64,000 bases of DNA from Actinoplanes oryzae (GCF_030757795.1 NZ_JAUQWH010000026.1:1-64000); one strand, 5' to 3'; positions 35,853-44,782 are shown, numbered from the stretch's first letter. The notes: a model not told the origin generated them from the sequence alone. Program-made: numbers and translations.

Positions 35853-36341
35853 ATGATCACCGGTTACGACAGCGTCATGATCGCCCGGTCGCCGGCCGGC
35901 CCCGCCGTCCGGGCGATGCTGGACGGCCTGCACAACCGATGGCCGCACATGCTGGTCGGGCGGAGCGAGGCGGAGGAGACCGCGATCGGGCCGTTCCTGC
36001 CCTGGCTCCGGACGCGCGACCACGTCCCGGCCGGGACCGGCGAGCTGTATGTCGCCCGGGACAAGGGCATGGAGAAGGACTGGGACGACTACGGCTACGA
36101 CCTCAGGGACGACGGCGAGGGCCCGTTCGCGGTGCTGTACCGGCCGTCGCCGCGGTCCACGACGGCCATCCGCGTCGACGAGGAGCCGTACGAGGACCGG
36201 GGTTTCCGCTTCTCCCCGCACCCGGCAGTGTTGGTCACCGCCGGCCTGTCGCTGATCACGATGGTGACCCCCGACGAGGGGAGCCCCTTCAGCCGCGACC
36301 TCCGCGACCGGCTGACCCGGGCCCTGAGCCGGCGGCCGTAG
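35853..36341 (+). CDS. Hypothetical protein (162 residues)
   Basis: Soluble protein with no recognised domain. It has IARSPAGPAVRAMLDGLHNR, a block with acidic and aromatic residues around MEKDWDDYGYDLRDDGEG, and a C-terminal VTAGLSLITMVTPDE segment. The ATG at 35853 follows AAGGCGG. An ATG at 35832 lies against the terminator and lacks a site, so the shorter form is preferred. It may be transcribed alone. Homologues are not known to me, so no function is proposed. Confidence 0.6.
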   Translation: MITGYDSVMIARSPAGPAVRAMLDGLHNRWPHMLVGRSEAEETAIGPFLPWLRTRDHVPAGTGELYVARDKGMEKDWDDYGYDLRDDGEGPFAVLYRPSPRSTTAIRVDEEPYEDRGFRFSPHPAVLVTAGLSLITMVTPDEGSPFSRDLRDRLTRALSRRP

Positions 36342-36433
36342 CCCGGGGAATTGCGACGTCCGGTTCTGCCGCATGTCGGCACGCTGTCCGTCGCGGGGTT
36401 GACAGCCGGCCCGCGACCGGATCCGATGACCGC

Positions 36434-37429
36434 GTGAGGGCCGTCACGTACACCCGCTATGGAGGGCCGGACGTCCTGCGCCTGGCCGACGTGCCCGCGC
36501 CGGTCCCCGGCGATCGGGAGATCCTGATCAGGGTACGGGCGGCCGAGGCGACCAAGTCCGACTGCGAGTTCCGGAGCTTCCGGTTCCCGGTGAAGGCGAC
36601 CTGGCTCCCGCTGCGCCTCGTGCTCGGGGTCACGCGGCCGCGGCGTCCCGTCCTGGGCATGTACTTCGCGGGTGAGGTGGTGTCGGCCGGCGGGCGGGTC
36701 ACCCGCTTCGCCCCGGGCGATCAGGTGTACGGCTGCACCGGCCTGCGACTGGGTGCGTACGGCGAATTCGTCGTCCTGCCGGACCGCGCCGCCCTCGCGC
36801 CCAAGCCCCGCACGATGACGTTCGCCGAGGCGGCCGCCGTCCCGCTGGGCGGCCTCAACGCCCTGCACTTCATGCGTCGCGCGCGGATCAGGCCGGGGGA
36901 GCAGGTGCTGATCAACGGGGCCGGTGGCAGCATCGGCGCCCACGCCGTCCAGATCGCGCGCTCGATGGGGGCGGACGTCACCGCGGTCGACCACGGGACC
37001 AAAGAGGACTTCGTCCGGCGTCTCGGGGCCGGCGACTTCGTCGACTACTCCACAGTCGACGTGACGACCACGGGCCGGACGTTCGATGTCATCTTCGACA
37101 TGGTCGCCGCGAGCCCGTACCGGCGGCTCGTCGGCATGCTGCGGCCGGGCGGGCGCTATCTGCACGGCAATCCCCGCCTGTCGGTGCTCGTCCGCTCGGT
37201 GCCGGCCACCCGGTTCACCGACAAGACCGTCACCGTGGCCTTCGCCCCGGAGACGAGCGAGGCCCTGGCCACGCTGACCAAGCTGATCGAGGCGGGTGTG
37301 GTGCGGCCGATCGTCGACCGGATCTACCCGATGGCGGAGGCCGCCGTCGCGCATCGCCGGGTCGAGACCGAGCAGCGGCTCGGGGCGGTCGTCATCGCCG
37401 TCGACGAGCGCGACGAGCAGCCCGTCTGA
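36434..37429 (+). CDS. Medium-chain NAD(P)-dependent alcohol dehydrogenase / quinone reductase
   Basis: A 331-residue zinc-independent MDR oxidoreductase. TYTRYGGPDVLRLADVP is the typical N-terminus, GMYFAGEVVSAGGRVTRFAPGD the substrate domain, and VLINGAGGSIGAHAVQIARSMGA the nucleotide-binding loop. The catalytic-zinc ligands of true alcohol dehydrogenases are absent. It reduces quinones, enals or similar carbonyls; the substrate is unknown. The only plausible start is the GTG at 36434, with a weak upstream site. Confidence 0.85.
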   Translation: MRAVTYTRYGGPDVLRLADVPAPVPGDREILIRVRAAEATKSDCEFRSFRFPVKATWLPLRLVLGVTRPRRPVLGMYFAGEVVSAGGRVTRFAPGDQVYGCTGLRLGAYGEFVVLPDRAALAPKPRTMTFAEAAAVPLGGLNALHFMRRARIRPGEQVLINGAGGSIGAHAVQIARSMGADVTAVDHGTKEDFVRRLGAGDFVDYSTVDVTTTGRTFDVIFDMVAASPYRRLVGMLRPGGRYLHGNPRLSVLVRSVPATRFTDKTVTVAFAPETSEALATLTKLIEAGVVRPIVDRIYPMAEAAVAHRRVETEQRLGAVVIAVDERDEQPV

Positions 37430-37443
37430 TCCGGTCGGGCGCC

Positions 37444-37535
37444 GCGCCGCCCGGGCTTTGGCCGACTTTGATGAGCGCCGCCCGGGCCTGGTCGACTTTG
37501 ATGAGCGCCGCCCGGGCCCTGGCCGACTTCGATTA
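37444..37535 (+). repeat. Three tandem 30-31 bp repeats
   Basis: Units at 37444-37474, 37475-37504 and 37505-37535 each start with GCGCCGCCCGGG and continue through a GCCGACTTTGATGA-like stretch. They differ by a few bases. They begin 14 bases after the oxidoreductase stop, in non-coding DNA. Confidence 0.8.
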
Positions 37536-37589
37536 GCGGGGCCGGGCGGCGTGGCGCGGGCGGCCGGGCCGGTGCGGATCATGGCCGCA

Positions 37590-37644
37590 AATCGGCCGAT
37601 TATCAGTCGATCATGCTGATTCCCGATGAAGGCGCCCCGGCGCC
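37590..37644 (+). terminator. Palindrome and possible terminator hairpin before the acyl-CoA dehydrogenase gene
   Basis: The 37430-37840 gap is non-coding. Besides the tandem repeats it holds the palindrome AATCGGCCGATT (37590-37601), set in a short AT-rich patch, and a GGCGCC-CC-GGCGCC stem (37631-37644) followed by TCTATT, which may end transcription of the upstream gene. The remainder to 37840 shows no clear promoter. Confidence 0.4.
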
Positions 37645-37840
37645 TCTATTGTGGACGGATTCGCCCGGGTCCGCCCGTGCCGCGCGGGGATTCGTGTGAC
37701 GTTTCGGAAACCTTGATCTATCACTATGAGTGTTCGTCTGGATACGATCAGCGGCGAGAACTGTGGCGTGCCCATCGGTGTACGCGCCCCTTCCCCCTCC
37801 CGGCTTCCCCCGCCGCTTGCCGACCCCCCGAGGAGTTGCA

Positions 37841-39040
37841 GTGGACGCCTATTTCTTGACCGAACGCCATGATCGGCTGCGCAAGGAGGTGCGGGCGTTC
37901 GCCGAGACCGAGGTGCGCCTGCGCGTCGGTGAGATGGAGGCCGCACGCGGCGTCCAGCACGACCTCGCCCGCCTCATCGCCCGGCAGGGCTGGATCGGGG
38001 TCACCATCGGCCCGGAGTACGGCGGCATGGGCCTCGGTCACCTCGCCAAGACAATCATCATCGAGGAGCTGGCCCGGGTCAGCGGGGCGATGGGCGCGAT
38101 GGTCCAGGCGTCCCAGCTCGGCGTCGCGAAGATCCTGCACTTCGGCGACGACGAGCAGCGGGCCACCTGGCTGCCGCGCATCGCCGCCGGCGACTGCCTG
38201 CCCACGATCGCCGTCACCGAGGAGGAGTCCGGCGGCCACGTGCTCGGCATGACCACGACGGCCGTACGCGACGGCGACGACTACATCCTCAACGGCGGCA
38301 AGGTGTACGTCGGCAACAGCCACGTCGGCGACCTGCACGGCGTGGTCGTCCGGACCGGGCCGGGGTCCAAGGGGCTGTCGGCGTTCCTCGTCGAGGCGGA
38401 CCGGCCCGGCTTCTCGCTCGGCGAGCACCGGCCCGCGCTGGGGCTGCACGGCTTCAGCTTCGGCGAGCTCATCTTCGACAACTGCCGGATCCCGGCGGCC
38501 AACCGGCTGGGTGCCGAGGGCGACGGCCTGCCGGTGGCCTACTCCTCCAGCATCCTGTACGGCCGGGCGAACCTGACCGCGGTCGCCCTCGGCATCCACC
38601 AGGCGCTCGTGGAGGAGACGACCGCCTTCGTCACCGACCGGCACCGCTACGGCAAGCCGCTCGGGGACCTGCTGCCGATCAAGCTCAAGCTGGGCCAGAT
38701 GCAGTCCCGGCTCATGACGGCCCGGCTGGCGGCCTACCACGCCGTGCACACGCTGGACCAGGGCCTGCCGTGCGACGCCGAGCTGATGAACGCGAAGTTC
38801 GTCAACGTCGAGTCCGCTCTGGACAGTGCCCGCAACGCCATGGAGATCCACGCGGCGGCCGGCCTCTTCCCCGACCGCCCCGTGGAACGCTACCTGCGCG
38901 ACGCCCACCACATCTACGCCCCGGCCGGCACCTCCGACGTCCAGCTGCTGCGCCTCGCCGAGTTCGCCCTCGGCACGGCGAAGGGCCAGTGGTCCGAGCG
39001 CCTCGCCGCCCACCCGTCGCCCGAGGCCGTCACCAGCTGA
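37841..39040 (+). CDS. Acyl-CoA dehydrogenase homologue, possibly lacking the catalytic base
   Basis: A 399-residue acyl-CoA dehydrogenase-fold flavoprotein. The N-terminal helical domain, the FAD-binding middle domain (AVTEEESGGHVLGMTTTAV, LNGGKVYVGN) and the C-terminal domain (DRHRYGKPLGDLLPIKLKL) are all present. The usual catalytic glutamate of the YEGTSxIQR motif is replaced, since the chain reads YAPAGTSDVQLLRL. The alternative position used by isovaleryl-CoA dehydrogenase reads YGRANL, with Gly in place of Glu. The protein may use another base or act on a carrier-bound substrate. GTG start with GAGGAG 5 bases upstream. Confidence 0.85.
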   Translation: MDAYFLTERHDRLRKEVRAFAETEVRLRVGEMEAARGVQHDLARLIARQGWIGVTIGPEYGGMGLGHLAKTIIIEELARVSGAMGAMVQASQLGVAKILHFGDDEQRATWLPRIAAGDCLPTIAVTEEESGGHVLGMTTTAVRDGDDYILNGGKVYVGNSHVGDLHGVVVRTGPGSKGLSAFLVEADRPGFSLGEHRPALGLHGFSFGELIFDNCRIPAANRLGAEGDGLPVAYSSSILYGRANLTAVALGIHQALVEETTAFVTDRHRYGKPLGDLLPIKLKLGQMQSRLMTARLAAYHAVHTLDQGLPCDAELMNAKFVNVESALDSARNAMEIHAAAGLFPDRPVERYLRDAHHIYAPAGTSDVQLLRLAEFALGTAKGQWSERLAAHPSPEAVTS

Positions 39041-39078
39041 CCCCGCGCCGGTGTCGCTGGCGGGTCGTGCGCAGCGTG

Positions 39079-39618
39079 TCAGCGGCCGTCCTCGCGGCGG
39101 TGGATCTGCTCGATCAGCTCGGCGGCCATCGACTTGATCGTCTCCAGGCCCGGCCGGCCCCACGGCCGCGGCTCCACGTCGACCACGCAGATCGTGCCCA
39201 GCGTCGTGCCCGTGCGGTCGATGAGCGGCGCCCCCAGGTACGAGCGGATGCCGATCTCGTCGACCACCGGATTGCCGGCGAACCGCGGGTAGTCGCACAC
39301 GTCGTCGAGGACCAGCGCCTTGCGGCGGACCACCACGTGCGGGCAGTAGCCGTGGTCGCGGTCCATGACCCGGCCGGGCGTCGCGCTGTCGTCGCCGCGG
39401 GAGACGGTGTGCAGGCCGGCGAAGTACTGGCGGTCGGCGCTGATGAAGTTGACCATCGCGTACGGGGCGCCGGTCACCTCCGTCAGCCGCCGCGCGAACT
39501 CGTCGAACTCGGGCACCGGCTGGTCGCCCAGGCCCAGGTCGGCGAGGCGGCGCATGCGCAGGGGCACCTCGGGGTCGACCGGGGTCAGCGGCTGGTGCGG
39601 GACGGAGTCGTAGATCAT
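39079..39618 (-). CDS. GAF-domain protein, fifth member of the conservon
   Basis: A 179-residue single GAF domain without signal or membrane segment. FARRLTEVTGAPYAMVNFIS, SADRQYFAGLH, DHGYCPHVVVRRKALVLDDV and LGAPLIDRTGTTLGTICVVD follow the GAF pattern. The ATG overlaps the TGA of the GTPase gene (ATGA), placing it last in the conservon operon. It may sense a small molecule and report to the GTPase complex. Convergent with the acyl-CoA dehydrogenase gene. Confidence 0.87.
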   Translation of the reverse strand: MIYDSVPHQPLTPVDPEVPLRMRRLADLGLGDQPVPEFDEFARRLTEVTGAPYAMVNFISADRQYFAGLHTVSRGDDSATPGRVMDRDHGYCPHVVVRRKALVLDDVCDYPRFAGNPVVDEIGIRSYLGAPLIDRTGTTLGTICVVDVEPRPWGRPGLETIKSMAAELIEQIHRREDGR

Positions 39619-40226
39619 GCCGGGCTCCCTACGGGCGTCGGGAAGGGGGTGGGGGCGTTGCCGAGCAGGTGCCGCACGAGGCGGATCAGTACGCCCGTGG
39701 CGGAGCGGGTGTCCCGGGCGTCGCAGGTGACGATCGGGATCGCGGGGTCCAGGTCGAGCGCCGCGCGCAGATCCCGCGCCTGATACTTGTACGCGCCGTC
39801 GAACTCGTTGACCGCGACGACGAACCGGATGCCGCGCGACTCGAAGAAGTCCACGGCGGCGAAGCAGTCCTGCAGCCGGCGCGTGTCGGCGAGCACCACC
39901 GCGCCGAGCGCGCCCGCGGACAGCTCGTCCCACATGAACCAGAAGCGCTCCTGACCGGGCGTGCCGAACAGGTAGAGGATGTGGTCCCGGTCGACCGTGA
40001 TGCGGCCGAAGTCGAGGGCCACCGTCGTGGTCGCCTTCTGTTCCACGCCGGCCAGGTTGTCCGTGCCGATGCTGGCGGACGTGATGAGCTCCTCCGTGCG
40101 CAGCGGCTCGATCTCGCTGACCGCGCCCACGAAGGTGGTCTTGCCGACGCCGAACCCGCCCGCGATGAGCAGCTTGAGCGCCGTGGGAAGGGGGATCGAG
40201 GGCTCAGAGCCGTCGTTGTAGCGCAT
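39615..40226 (-). CDS. cvnD: Conservon GTPase (CvnD-type)
   Basis: A 203-residue small GTP-binding protein. G1 is GGFGVGKTT (23-31), G3 is GTPGQERF, the G4 position reads AVNEFD and G5 is CDARD. G4 differs from the eukaryotic NKxD but is usual in this family. In Streptomyces such GTPases act with CvnA-C at the membrane in a complex likened to eukaryotic G-protein-coupled systems that controls development and antibiotic production. It overlaps the DUF742 gene by 23 bases. Confidence 0.92.
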   Translation of the reverse strand: MRYNDGSEPSIPLPTALKLLIAGGFGVGKTTFVGAVSEIEPLRTEELITSASIGTDNLAGVEQKATTTVALDFGRITVDRDHILYLFGTPGQERFWFMWDELSAGALGAVVLADTRRLQDCFAAVDFFESRGIRFVVAVNEFDGAYKYQARDLRAALDLDPAIPIVTCDARDTRSATGVLIRLVRHLLGNAPTPFPTPVGSPA

Positions 40227-40581
40227 CGAGAATGGTCTCCAGTACCGCCGTGGTGGTGGGTTCGTCGGGCTTGCCGGGCGACCGGGTGTGCACGGCGCCG
40301 GCGTCGACGAGGTCCGAGAGCAGGATCTTGGTGACGACGGCCGGCAGGCGCAGGCGCGCGGCCACCTCGGCGACGGTTGTCGGGCTGCGGCAGAGGCCGA
40401 GCGCCTGGGCGTGATCCGGCTCGAGGTGGCCGTGCGGCTGCCGGCCGGTCGCGATGACCATGGACAGCAGTTCCATGCGGGTGCTGGGCTCGGTGCGTCC
40501 GTTGCTCACCGTGTACGGCCGGACGAGCCGCCCCGCCGCCTCGTCGAGCCACTGCTCGTGCTCAGCACCCACGGACGTCAC
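40204..40581 (-). CDS. cvnC: DUF742 protein (CvnC-type)
   Basis: A 125-residue conservon component. RLVRPYTVSNGRTEP opens the conserved domain and LCRSPTTVAEVAARLRLP with VVTKILLSDLVDAGAV forms a winged-helix-like part. Its GTG overlaps the TGA of the roadblock gene (GTGA), which fixes this start. It probably bridges the roadblock protein and the GTPase. Its biochemical role is unknown in the family. Confidence 0.92.
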   Translation of the reverse strand: MTSVGAEHEQWLDEAAGRLVRPYTVSNGRTEPSTRMELLSMVIATGRQPHGHLEPDHAQALGLCRSPTTVAEVAARLRLPAVVTKILLSDLVDAGAVHTRSPGKPDEPTTTAVLETILDALQRRL

Positions 40582-40991
40582 CGCACCGGGGGCCGGGCGG
40601 GCGTACCCAGATAGGGCCTGACGCTCTTGACCAGCTGGGCCATCTCGTAACCGAGCACGCCCGGGTCGGCGGCCTTGCCGGCGAGGACGGCGAGCACCGC
40701 GCCGGAGCCCGCCGCGGTCACGAAGAGCAGCGAGCCGTCCAGCTCGGCCACCACCTGGCGCACGTCGTCGCCGCCGTCGAACCGGATGCCCGCGCTGCGC
40801 GCCAGGGAGAACAGCCCGGAGGCGATCGCCGCGAGGTGGTCCGCGCTGTCGTCGTCGAGTCCGTGCGCGGCCTTGCGCAGCCCGTCCGAGGAGAGCAGCA
40901 GCACGCTGCGGGTGTGCGGGACGCGGTCGGCGAGGCCGGACAGCAGCCAGACGAGGTTCTGGGCGGGGCGGACCTGATCGTTGGTGAGCAT
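40578..40991 (-). CDS. cvnB: Roadblock/LC7-domain protein (CvnB-type)
   Basis: A 137-residue roadblock protein. LVWLLSGLADRVPHTRSVLL, SSDGLRKAAH and RQVVAELDGSLLFVTAAGSG give the longin-like fold. In other systems this family regulates GTPases such as MglA, so it is likely a GTPase-activating or scaffold subunit for CvnD. The ATG at 40991 has AAAGG upstream. It lies 14 bases after the CvnA gene and overlaps the DUF742 gene by 4. Confidence 0.92.
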   Translation of the reverse strand: MLTNDQVRPAQNLVWLLSGLADRVPHTRSVLLLSSDGLRKAAHGLDDDSADHLAAIASGLFSLARSAGIRFDGGDDVRQVVAELDGSLLFVTAAGSGAVLAVLAGKAADPGVLGYEMAQLVKSVRPYLGTPARPPVR

Positions 40992-41005
40992 GGGGGGGAC
41001 CTTTC

Positions 41006-42763
41006 TCAGCGGGGCTCGGTGCCGGCCGGCTCGCCTGCCTCGCCTCGCGAGACACCCCGCAGGAAGGACGCCATCAGGCCGGGGTCGTGCACCTCGGTGT
41101 CCTCGTCGGGGTCGGCGGCCCGCTCCGGGGGGCCCGCCTGCAGCTGCGGCGCCAGGTGGGTCTGGCTGTGCCGGCGGGGGAGCGGGGGCGGGGAGTCGGC
41201 GGGGTCGGTCTCGGCGTCGCCGGCCAGGAGCATGACGTCGGTGTCGGACTCCTCGCCGCTGCCGGGGGCACTGCCTTCCTCGGGGGTGGGAGCGGCCGGG
41301 GCGGGCCACACGGGCGGTGGTGCGGTGAGCTGGGCGCGGGCTGTCGCCCGTACCGTCGGGGCCGGCGAGACGGGCGCGGCGGCCTGGACCACCGCCGTCC
41401 CGCCCTCCTCGGAGACCGGGCCGAGAAGCTGGCGCGGCAGGACGACCACGGCCTGCGTCCCGCCGTAGATGTTGCTCTGCAGCTGCACGGTGATGCCGTG
41501 CTGACGGGCGATCATCGACACCACGAAGAGGCCGATCCGGCCGTCCTGCAGCAGCTCGTCGAGGTCCACGTCGTCGGGGTCGGCGAGCAGCCGGTTGACC
41601 CGCTCGCGGTCGGGGGAGGGGATGCCCAGCCCGCGGTCCTCCACCTCGACGACCATGCCCGCGGCCACCGCCTGCGCCCGCAGCAGCACCTGCGTCTGCG
41701 GCGGCGCGAACATCGTGGCGTTCTCGATGAGCTCGGCGACCAGGTGGATGATGCTCGCGACGGCGTGGCCGGGCACGGTGCCCTCGATCGGCGGCACCAG
41801 CTTGACCCGCGAGTAGTGCTCCACCTCGGCAATCGCCGACCGCAGCACCTCGGTCAGCACGACCGGCCGGCTCCACTGCCGGCGCGAGACCGTGCCGCCG
41901 AGCACCGCGAGGTTCTCGGCGTGGCGCCGGATCCGGGTCGCCAGGTGATCGACCTGGAACAGGCCCTTGAGCAGGTCGGGGTCCTCGACCTCGTTCTCCA
42001 GCGCGTCGAGCAGCATGATCTCGCGGTGCACCAGCGACTGCAGCCGCCGCGACAGGTTCACGAAGACTTCCACCTGCCGGCCGGCCTGCGTGCGCACGGC
42101 GACCGGACGCGACTCGGCCTCCCGCAGCCGCTCCTTGAGCACCACGGCCTCGGCCGCCGCGGCTCTGGCCTGGTCGGCCTCCGCGCGGGCCTGGTCGGCC
42201 TCCTCGCGTACGAGATCAAGGGTGACCCGGGCATGCGCGGCGGCGGTCTGCGCGTCGGCGGCGACGGCCTGTGCCTGCGCGACGACGGCGCGGGCGGTGG
42301 CGATCTCGGCCCGGGCCGCCGACGCCTCGGCCATCTGCTTGGCCAGCTCGGCGCGCGTGGCCTCCAGATCGGCGCGCCCGGCCCCGGCGTCGGCGCGCGA
42401 CCTGTTCGCCTCGGCCTGCGCCCGCGCGGCCTCGCTCTGGGCACGGTTCGCCTCGGTACGCGCATCAGCGGCCCACGCCCGGGCCTCGGCGGCCTCGGCG
42501 TGCAGCACGACGATGCGCTCGTCGGCCTGCCGGGCCGCCCGCCCCGCCCGCGCCGCCGTCACCGCGATCACGAGAAGGCCGGCCACGAACGCGGCGATCA
42601 GCGCGATGTCGGCGGAGTCCACCCCGCCCGACCACAGGTAGCCGATCGCGACGGCGAAGAGGACCGCGGCCGCGGCGGCGGGCAGGACGCCGAGCCGCAC
42701 CAGGCGCCCCCGCAGCACGGCATCGTCCGAAGCGGACGGGGCGGTAATGACTCTGTCGGGCAT
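41006..42763 (-). CDS. cvnA: Conservon sensor-like ATPase (CvnA-type)
   Basis: A 585-residue membrane protein. Two N-terminal membrane helices (about 22-44 and 52-70) are separated by only a few residues, so there is no extracellular sensor domain. An Ala/Glu/Arg-rich coiled coil (about 78-215) follows, then a helical region with QVDHLATRIRRHAENLAV, and an HATPase domain with ELIENATMFAPP, EDRGLGIP and DGRIGLFVVSMIA. The last 130 residues are Pro/Ala-rich and probably disordered. Histidine-kinase activity is uncertain in this family. The ATG at 42763 has GAGG 6 bases upstream. Confidence 0.9.
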   Translation of the reverse strand: MPDRVITAPSASDDAVLRGRLVRLGVLPAAAAAVLFAVAIGYLWSGGVDSADIALIAAFVAGLLVIAVTAARAGRAARQADERIVVLHAEAAEARAWAADARTEANRAQSEAARAQAEANRSRADAGAGRADLEATRAELAKQMAEASAARAEIATARAVVAQAQAVAADAQTAAAHARVTLDLVREEADQARAEADQARAAAAEAVVLKERLREAESRPVAVRTQAGRQVEVFVNLSRRLQSLVHREIMLLDALENEVEDPDLLKGLFQVDHLATRIRRHAENLAVLGGTVSRRQWSRPVVLTEVLRSAIAEVEHYSRVKLVPPIEGTVPGHAVASIIHLVAELIENATMFAPPQTQVLLRAQAVAAGMVVEVEDRGLGIPSPDRERVNRLLADPDDVDLDELLQDGRIGLFVVSMIARQHGITVQLQSNIYGGTQAVVVLPRQLLGPVSEEGGTAVVQAAAPVSPAPTVRATARAQLTAPPPVWPAPAAPTPEEGSAPGSGEESDTDVMLLAGDAETDPADSPPPLPRRHSQTHLAPQLQAGPPERAADPDEDTEVHDPGLMASFLRGVSRGEAGEPAGTEPR

Positions 42764-43297
42764 GAGCATCCTCGAGCGGCGAGAGGCGTCGGGGGATGAC
42801 CAGTGGTTATCCACTGTGGAAGCGACGCCCACTCTAGTGCGCCCGGCCGTCTTGTCCAGCGGGGACGAAGAATCACCCGGCCGCGCATCGAGCCCGATCA
42901 CTCCCGCGCGACCTGCCCGGATGCGAGGCCGGGGCCCTCACCTGGGCGCTGGGACGAACCGGTAACGGTCTTGCGTCAAAAGGGCACAGCCCCGAAATTT
43001 CCGGGCACTTCCGCTGATCCGAAAGCGTGATCCGGGCCGCTCCGGCGGTGTCCCGGCCGCCGCCGTCACTCCCGCCGCCTGCTCGACGCATCTTTTCTGG
43101 ATGGGAGATTCTTCTCGATGACCGCCCGTCCATGTCCGCCGGCAATGCGCGGGGAAAAGCCGGCGTGCCCGGTCACCTGCCCGCCGCCCGCGACGCGCTG
43201 CCATGGGGTGTGGTGCGGGAGACGCGGAAAGGCCGGCCCGGATCTCCGGACCGGCCCCGGCTACGCGCGGCCGCCGCCGCGCGTCACGGCTGAACGA
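42764..43297. other. Intergenic region before the conservon
   Basis: No convincing gene was found in these 534 bases. An inverted repeat CAGTGG-TTAT-CCACTG (42801-42816) lies 38 bases before the CvnA start and reads GGATAAC on the minus strand, so it may mark the conservon promoter and operator. A near-palindrome, CCCGAAATTTCCGGG, is at 42991-43005. The left part may hold the promoter and the right part holds a terminator. Confidence 0.5.
43231..43256 (-). terminator. Terminator after the propeller gene
   Basis: GGCCGGCCCGGA (43231-43242) and TCCGGACCGGCC (43245-43256) form a 12-bp stem with one mismatch. Read on the minus strand the hairpin is followed by TTTCC, about 40 bases after the stop of the TolB-like gene. 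Confidence 0.6.
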
Positions 43298-44323
43298 TCA
43301 CTGCACGGGCTGGACGCTCGGCTGCGATCCCTGCTGGAACGGCGTCCGCGCCCCGGTCGCCAGGTCCACCAGCATGACCCAGGACCCGTTCCTGTACGTG
43401 CCCGTCGCCACGGCGCGGCCGGCGTCGATGTACGCGAGCTCGCGGTCCTGGCTGGCGCCGATCGTGCGCTTGGCGCCGGTGGCGGTGTCGTACTCGACCA
43501 CGTGCACCGGCCGGCTCGCCGCCGGGGTCTCCCCCTGCTCGTACGCGGTCCAGGCCAGCTTCGCCCCGTCGGCACGCCAGCTGGGCACGACCGCGAAGCC
43601 CGAGTTCTGCCGGCTGCCGCCCCCGTAGGCCGCGACCGTCTTCTCGCCCCCCGTGGCGAGCGTGCCCACGGTCAGGCAGGCGTCGTAGACCGACTCGCAG
43701 TCCCCGCCGCGGAAGGCGACGCGCGTGCCGTCGGGGGACCAGGCCACGGCATCGTCGGTACGCAGCCGCTCGCTGAGCGATCCGGTCGCGGCGGCCTGGG
43801 CGGCGGGCTCGGCTGGCAGCTCCTCCCCGCGGCAGTACGCCGGGAAGACGACCTCGGGCGTCGCGTTCACGGTCGTCGCCGAGATCCGGTAGACGCCGGG
43901 CCCGCCCGAGCAGGAGAGCGAGGCGAACGCGATCGACTGCCCGTCCGGCGACCAGCTCGGCCCGGCCGCCGCCCGGGTGGTGACCCGGCGCTTCGCGGTG
44001 CCGTCGGCCCTCATGATCCACAGCTGCCCGGCCCGGAGCACGGCGATCGACTGCCCGTCGGGCGACCACCGCGGCCGCGACCAGCCGCCGCCGGTCGTCA
44101 CCCGCGACTCCGCCGCGCCCCGGCTGACGTACACGTCGCCGGACCGCACGTAGGCGACCGAAGCCGGCACCGAAGCCCGGGCAGCCTTGGCCGCCGCCGT
44201 GGTCCCCGCCTTGGCTGCGGCCGCCGTGGTCCCCGCTGCCCCGGCCGCCGCCGGGGCGAGCAGCCCCGCCCCGACGACGCCCGCCACCGCCACCGCCACC
44301 CGTGCCGCAATCCGGACCTGCAT
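43298..44323 (-). CDS. Secreted TolB-like beta-propeller protein
   Basis: A 341-residue exported protein. The signal peptide (about 1-30, ending near AAAGAAG) is followed by an Ala/Lys-rich linker and WD40-like PD40 repeats: RPRWSPDGQSIAVL, GPSWSPDGQSIAFAS and AVAWSPDGTRVAFR are three clear blades. Cysteine pairs (SCSGG, YCRGE; DCESVYDAC) could form disulfides. It likely binds a partner at the cell surface; no enzyme motif is seen. The ATG at 44323 fits the signal peptide. Confidence 0.8.
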   Translation of the reverse strand: MQVRIAARVAVAVAGVVGAGLLAPAAAGAAGTTAAAAKAGTTAAAKAARASVPASVAYVRSGDVYVSRGAAESRVTTGGGWSRPRWSPDGQSIAVLRAGQLWIMRADGTAKRRVTTRAAAGPSWSPDGQSIAFASLSCSGGPGVYRISATTVNATPEVVFPAYCRGEELPAEPAAQAAATGSLSERLRTDDAVAWSPDGTRVAFRGGDCESVYDACLTVGTLATGGEKTVAAYGGGSRQNSGFAVVPSWRADGAKLAWTAYEQGETPAASRPVHVVEYDTATGAKRTIGASQDRELAYIDAGRAVATGTYRNGSWVMLVDLATGARTPFQQGSQPSVQPVQ

Positions 44324-44782
44324 GATCAACGCCCCCCGACGTCGTCTTCCGCCTACACCGCAGTCATCGTCGCAACCGGCCCGCACCTAAGCGGTTCCCA
44401 CTCCGAAACCCCAGCAAATCCGGACCGAACGGATGATCAACCTCCGCCCGCCCGCTCCTGGACGCTCCCCCGCCCGGACAAAACCCCCGAACCGGACGAG
44501 CCGCCCGCCCCGCCGACCGAAGCCGGCCCTGCCCCGCCCGGTGACGCCCCACACCGGAACCGGTGCCGCCCCGGACGAAGGCCGGATCGCACGGCGGCTC
44601 GGCCGACCCGCGCCGCCCCAACGCCCGGCAGGGACTGCCTCCCCGGCGAGAACCGAACCTCGCGAGTCGGCAAGCGAAAGGCCGCCCGGCTGCAGCGATC
44701 GCCCGAACGGACATCACCACGGCCACGCGCCGCAGCCCCCCCGGGTGGGCCCAGTGCTCTGCGGAACCTGAGCCACCCACGC

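Noticed and set aside
42808..42816. TTATCCACT, one base from a DnaA box
   Set aside because: A single site with no cluster, no AT-rich unwinding region and no dnaA/dnaN nearby; better explained as part of the CAGTGG dyad before the conservon.
43027..43293. Short plus-strand frame upstream of the propeller terminator
   Set aside because: Low-complexity Arg/Pro/Ala translation and no ribosome-binding site; it crosses the terminator hairpin.
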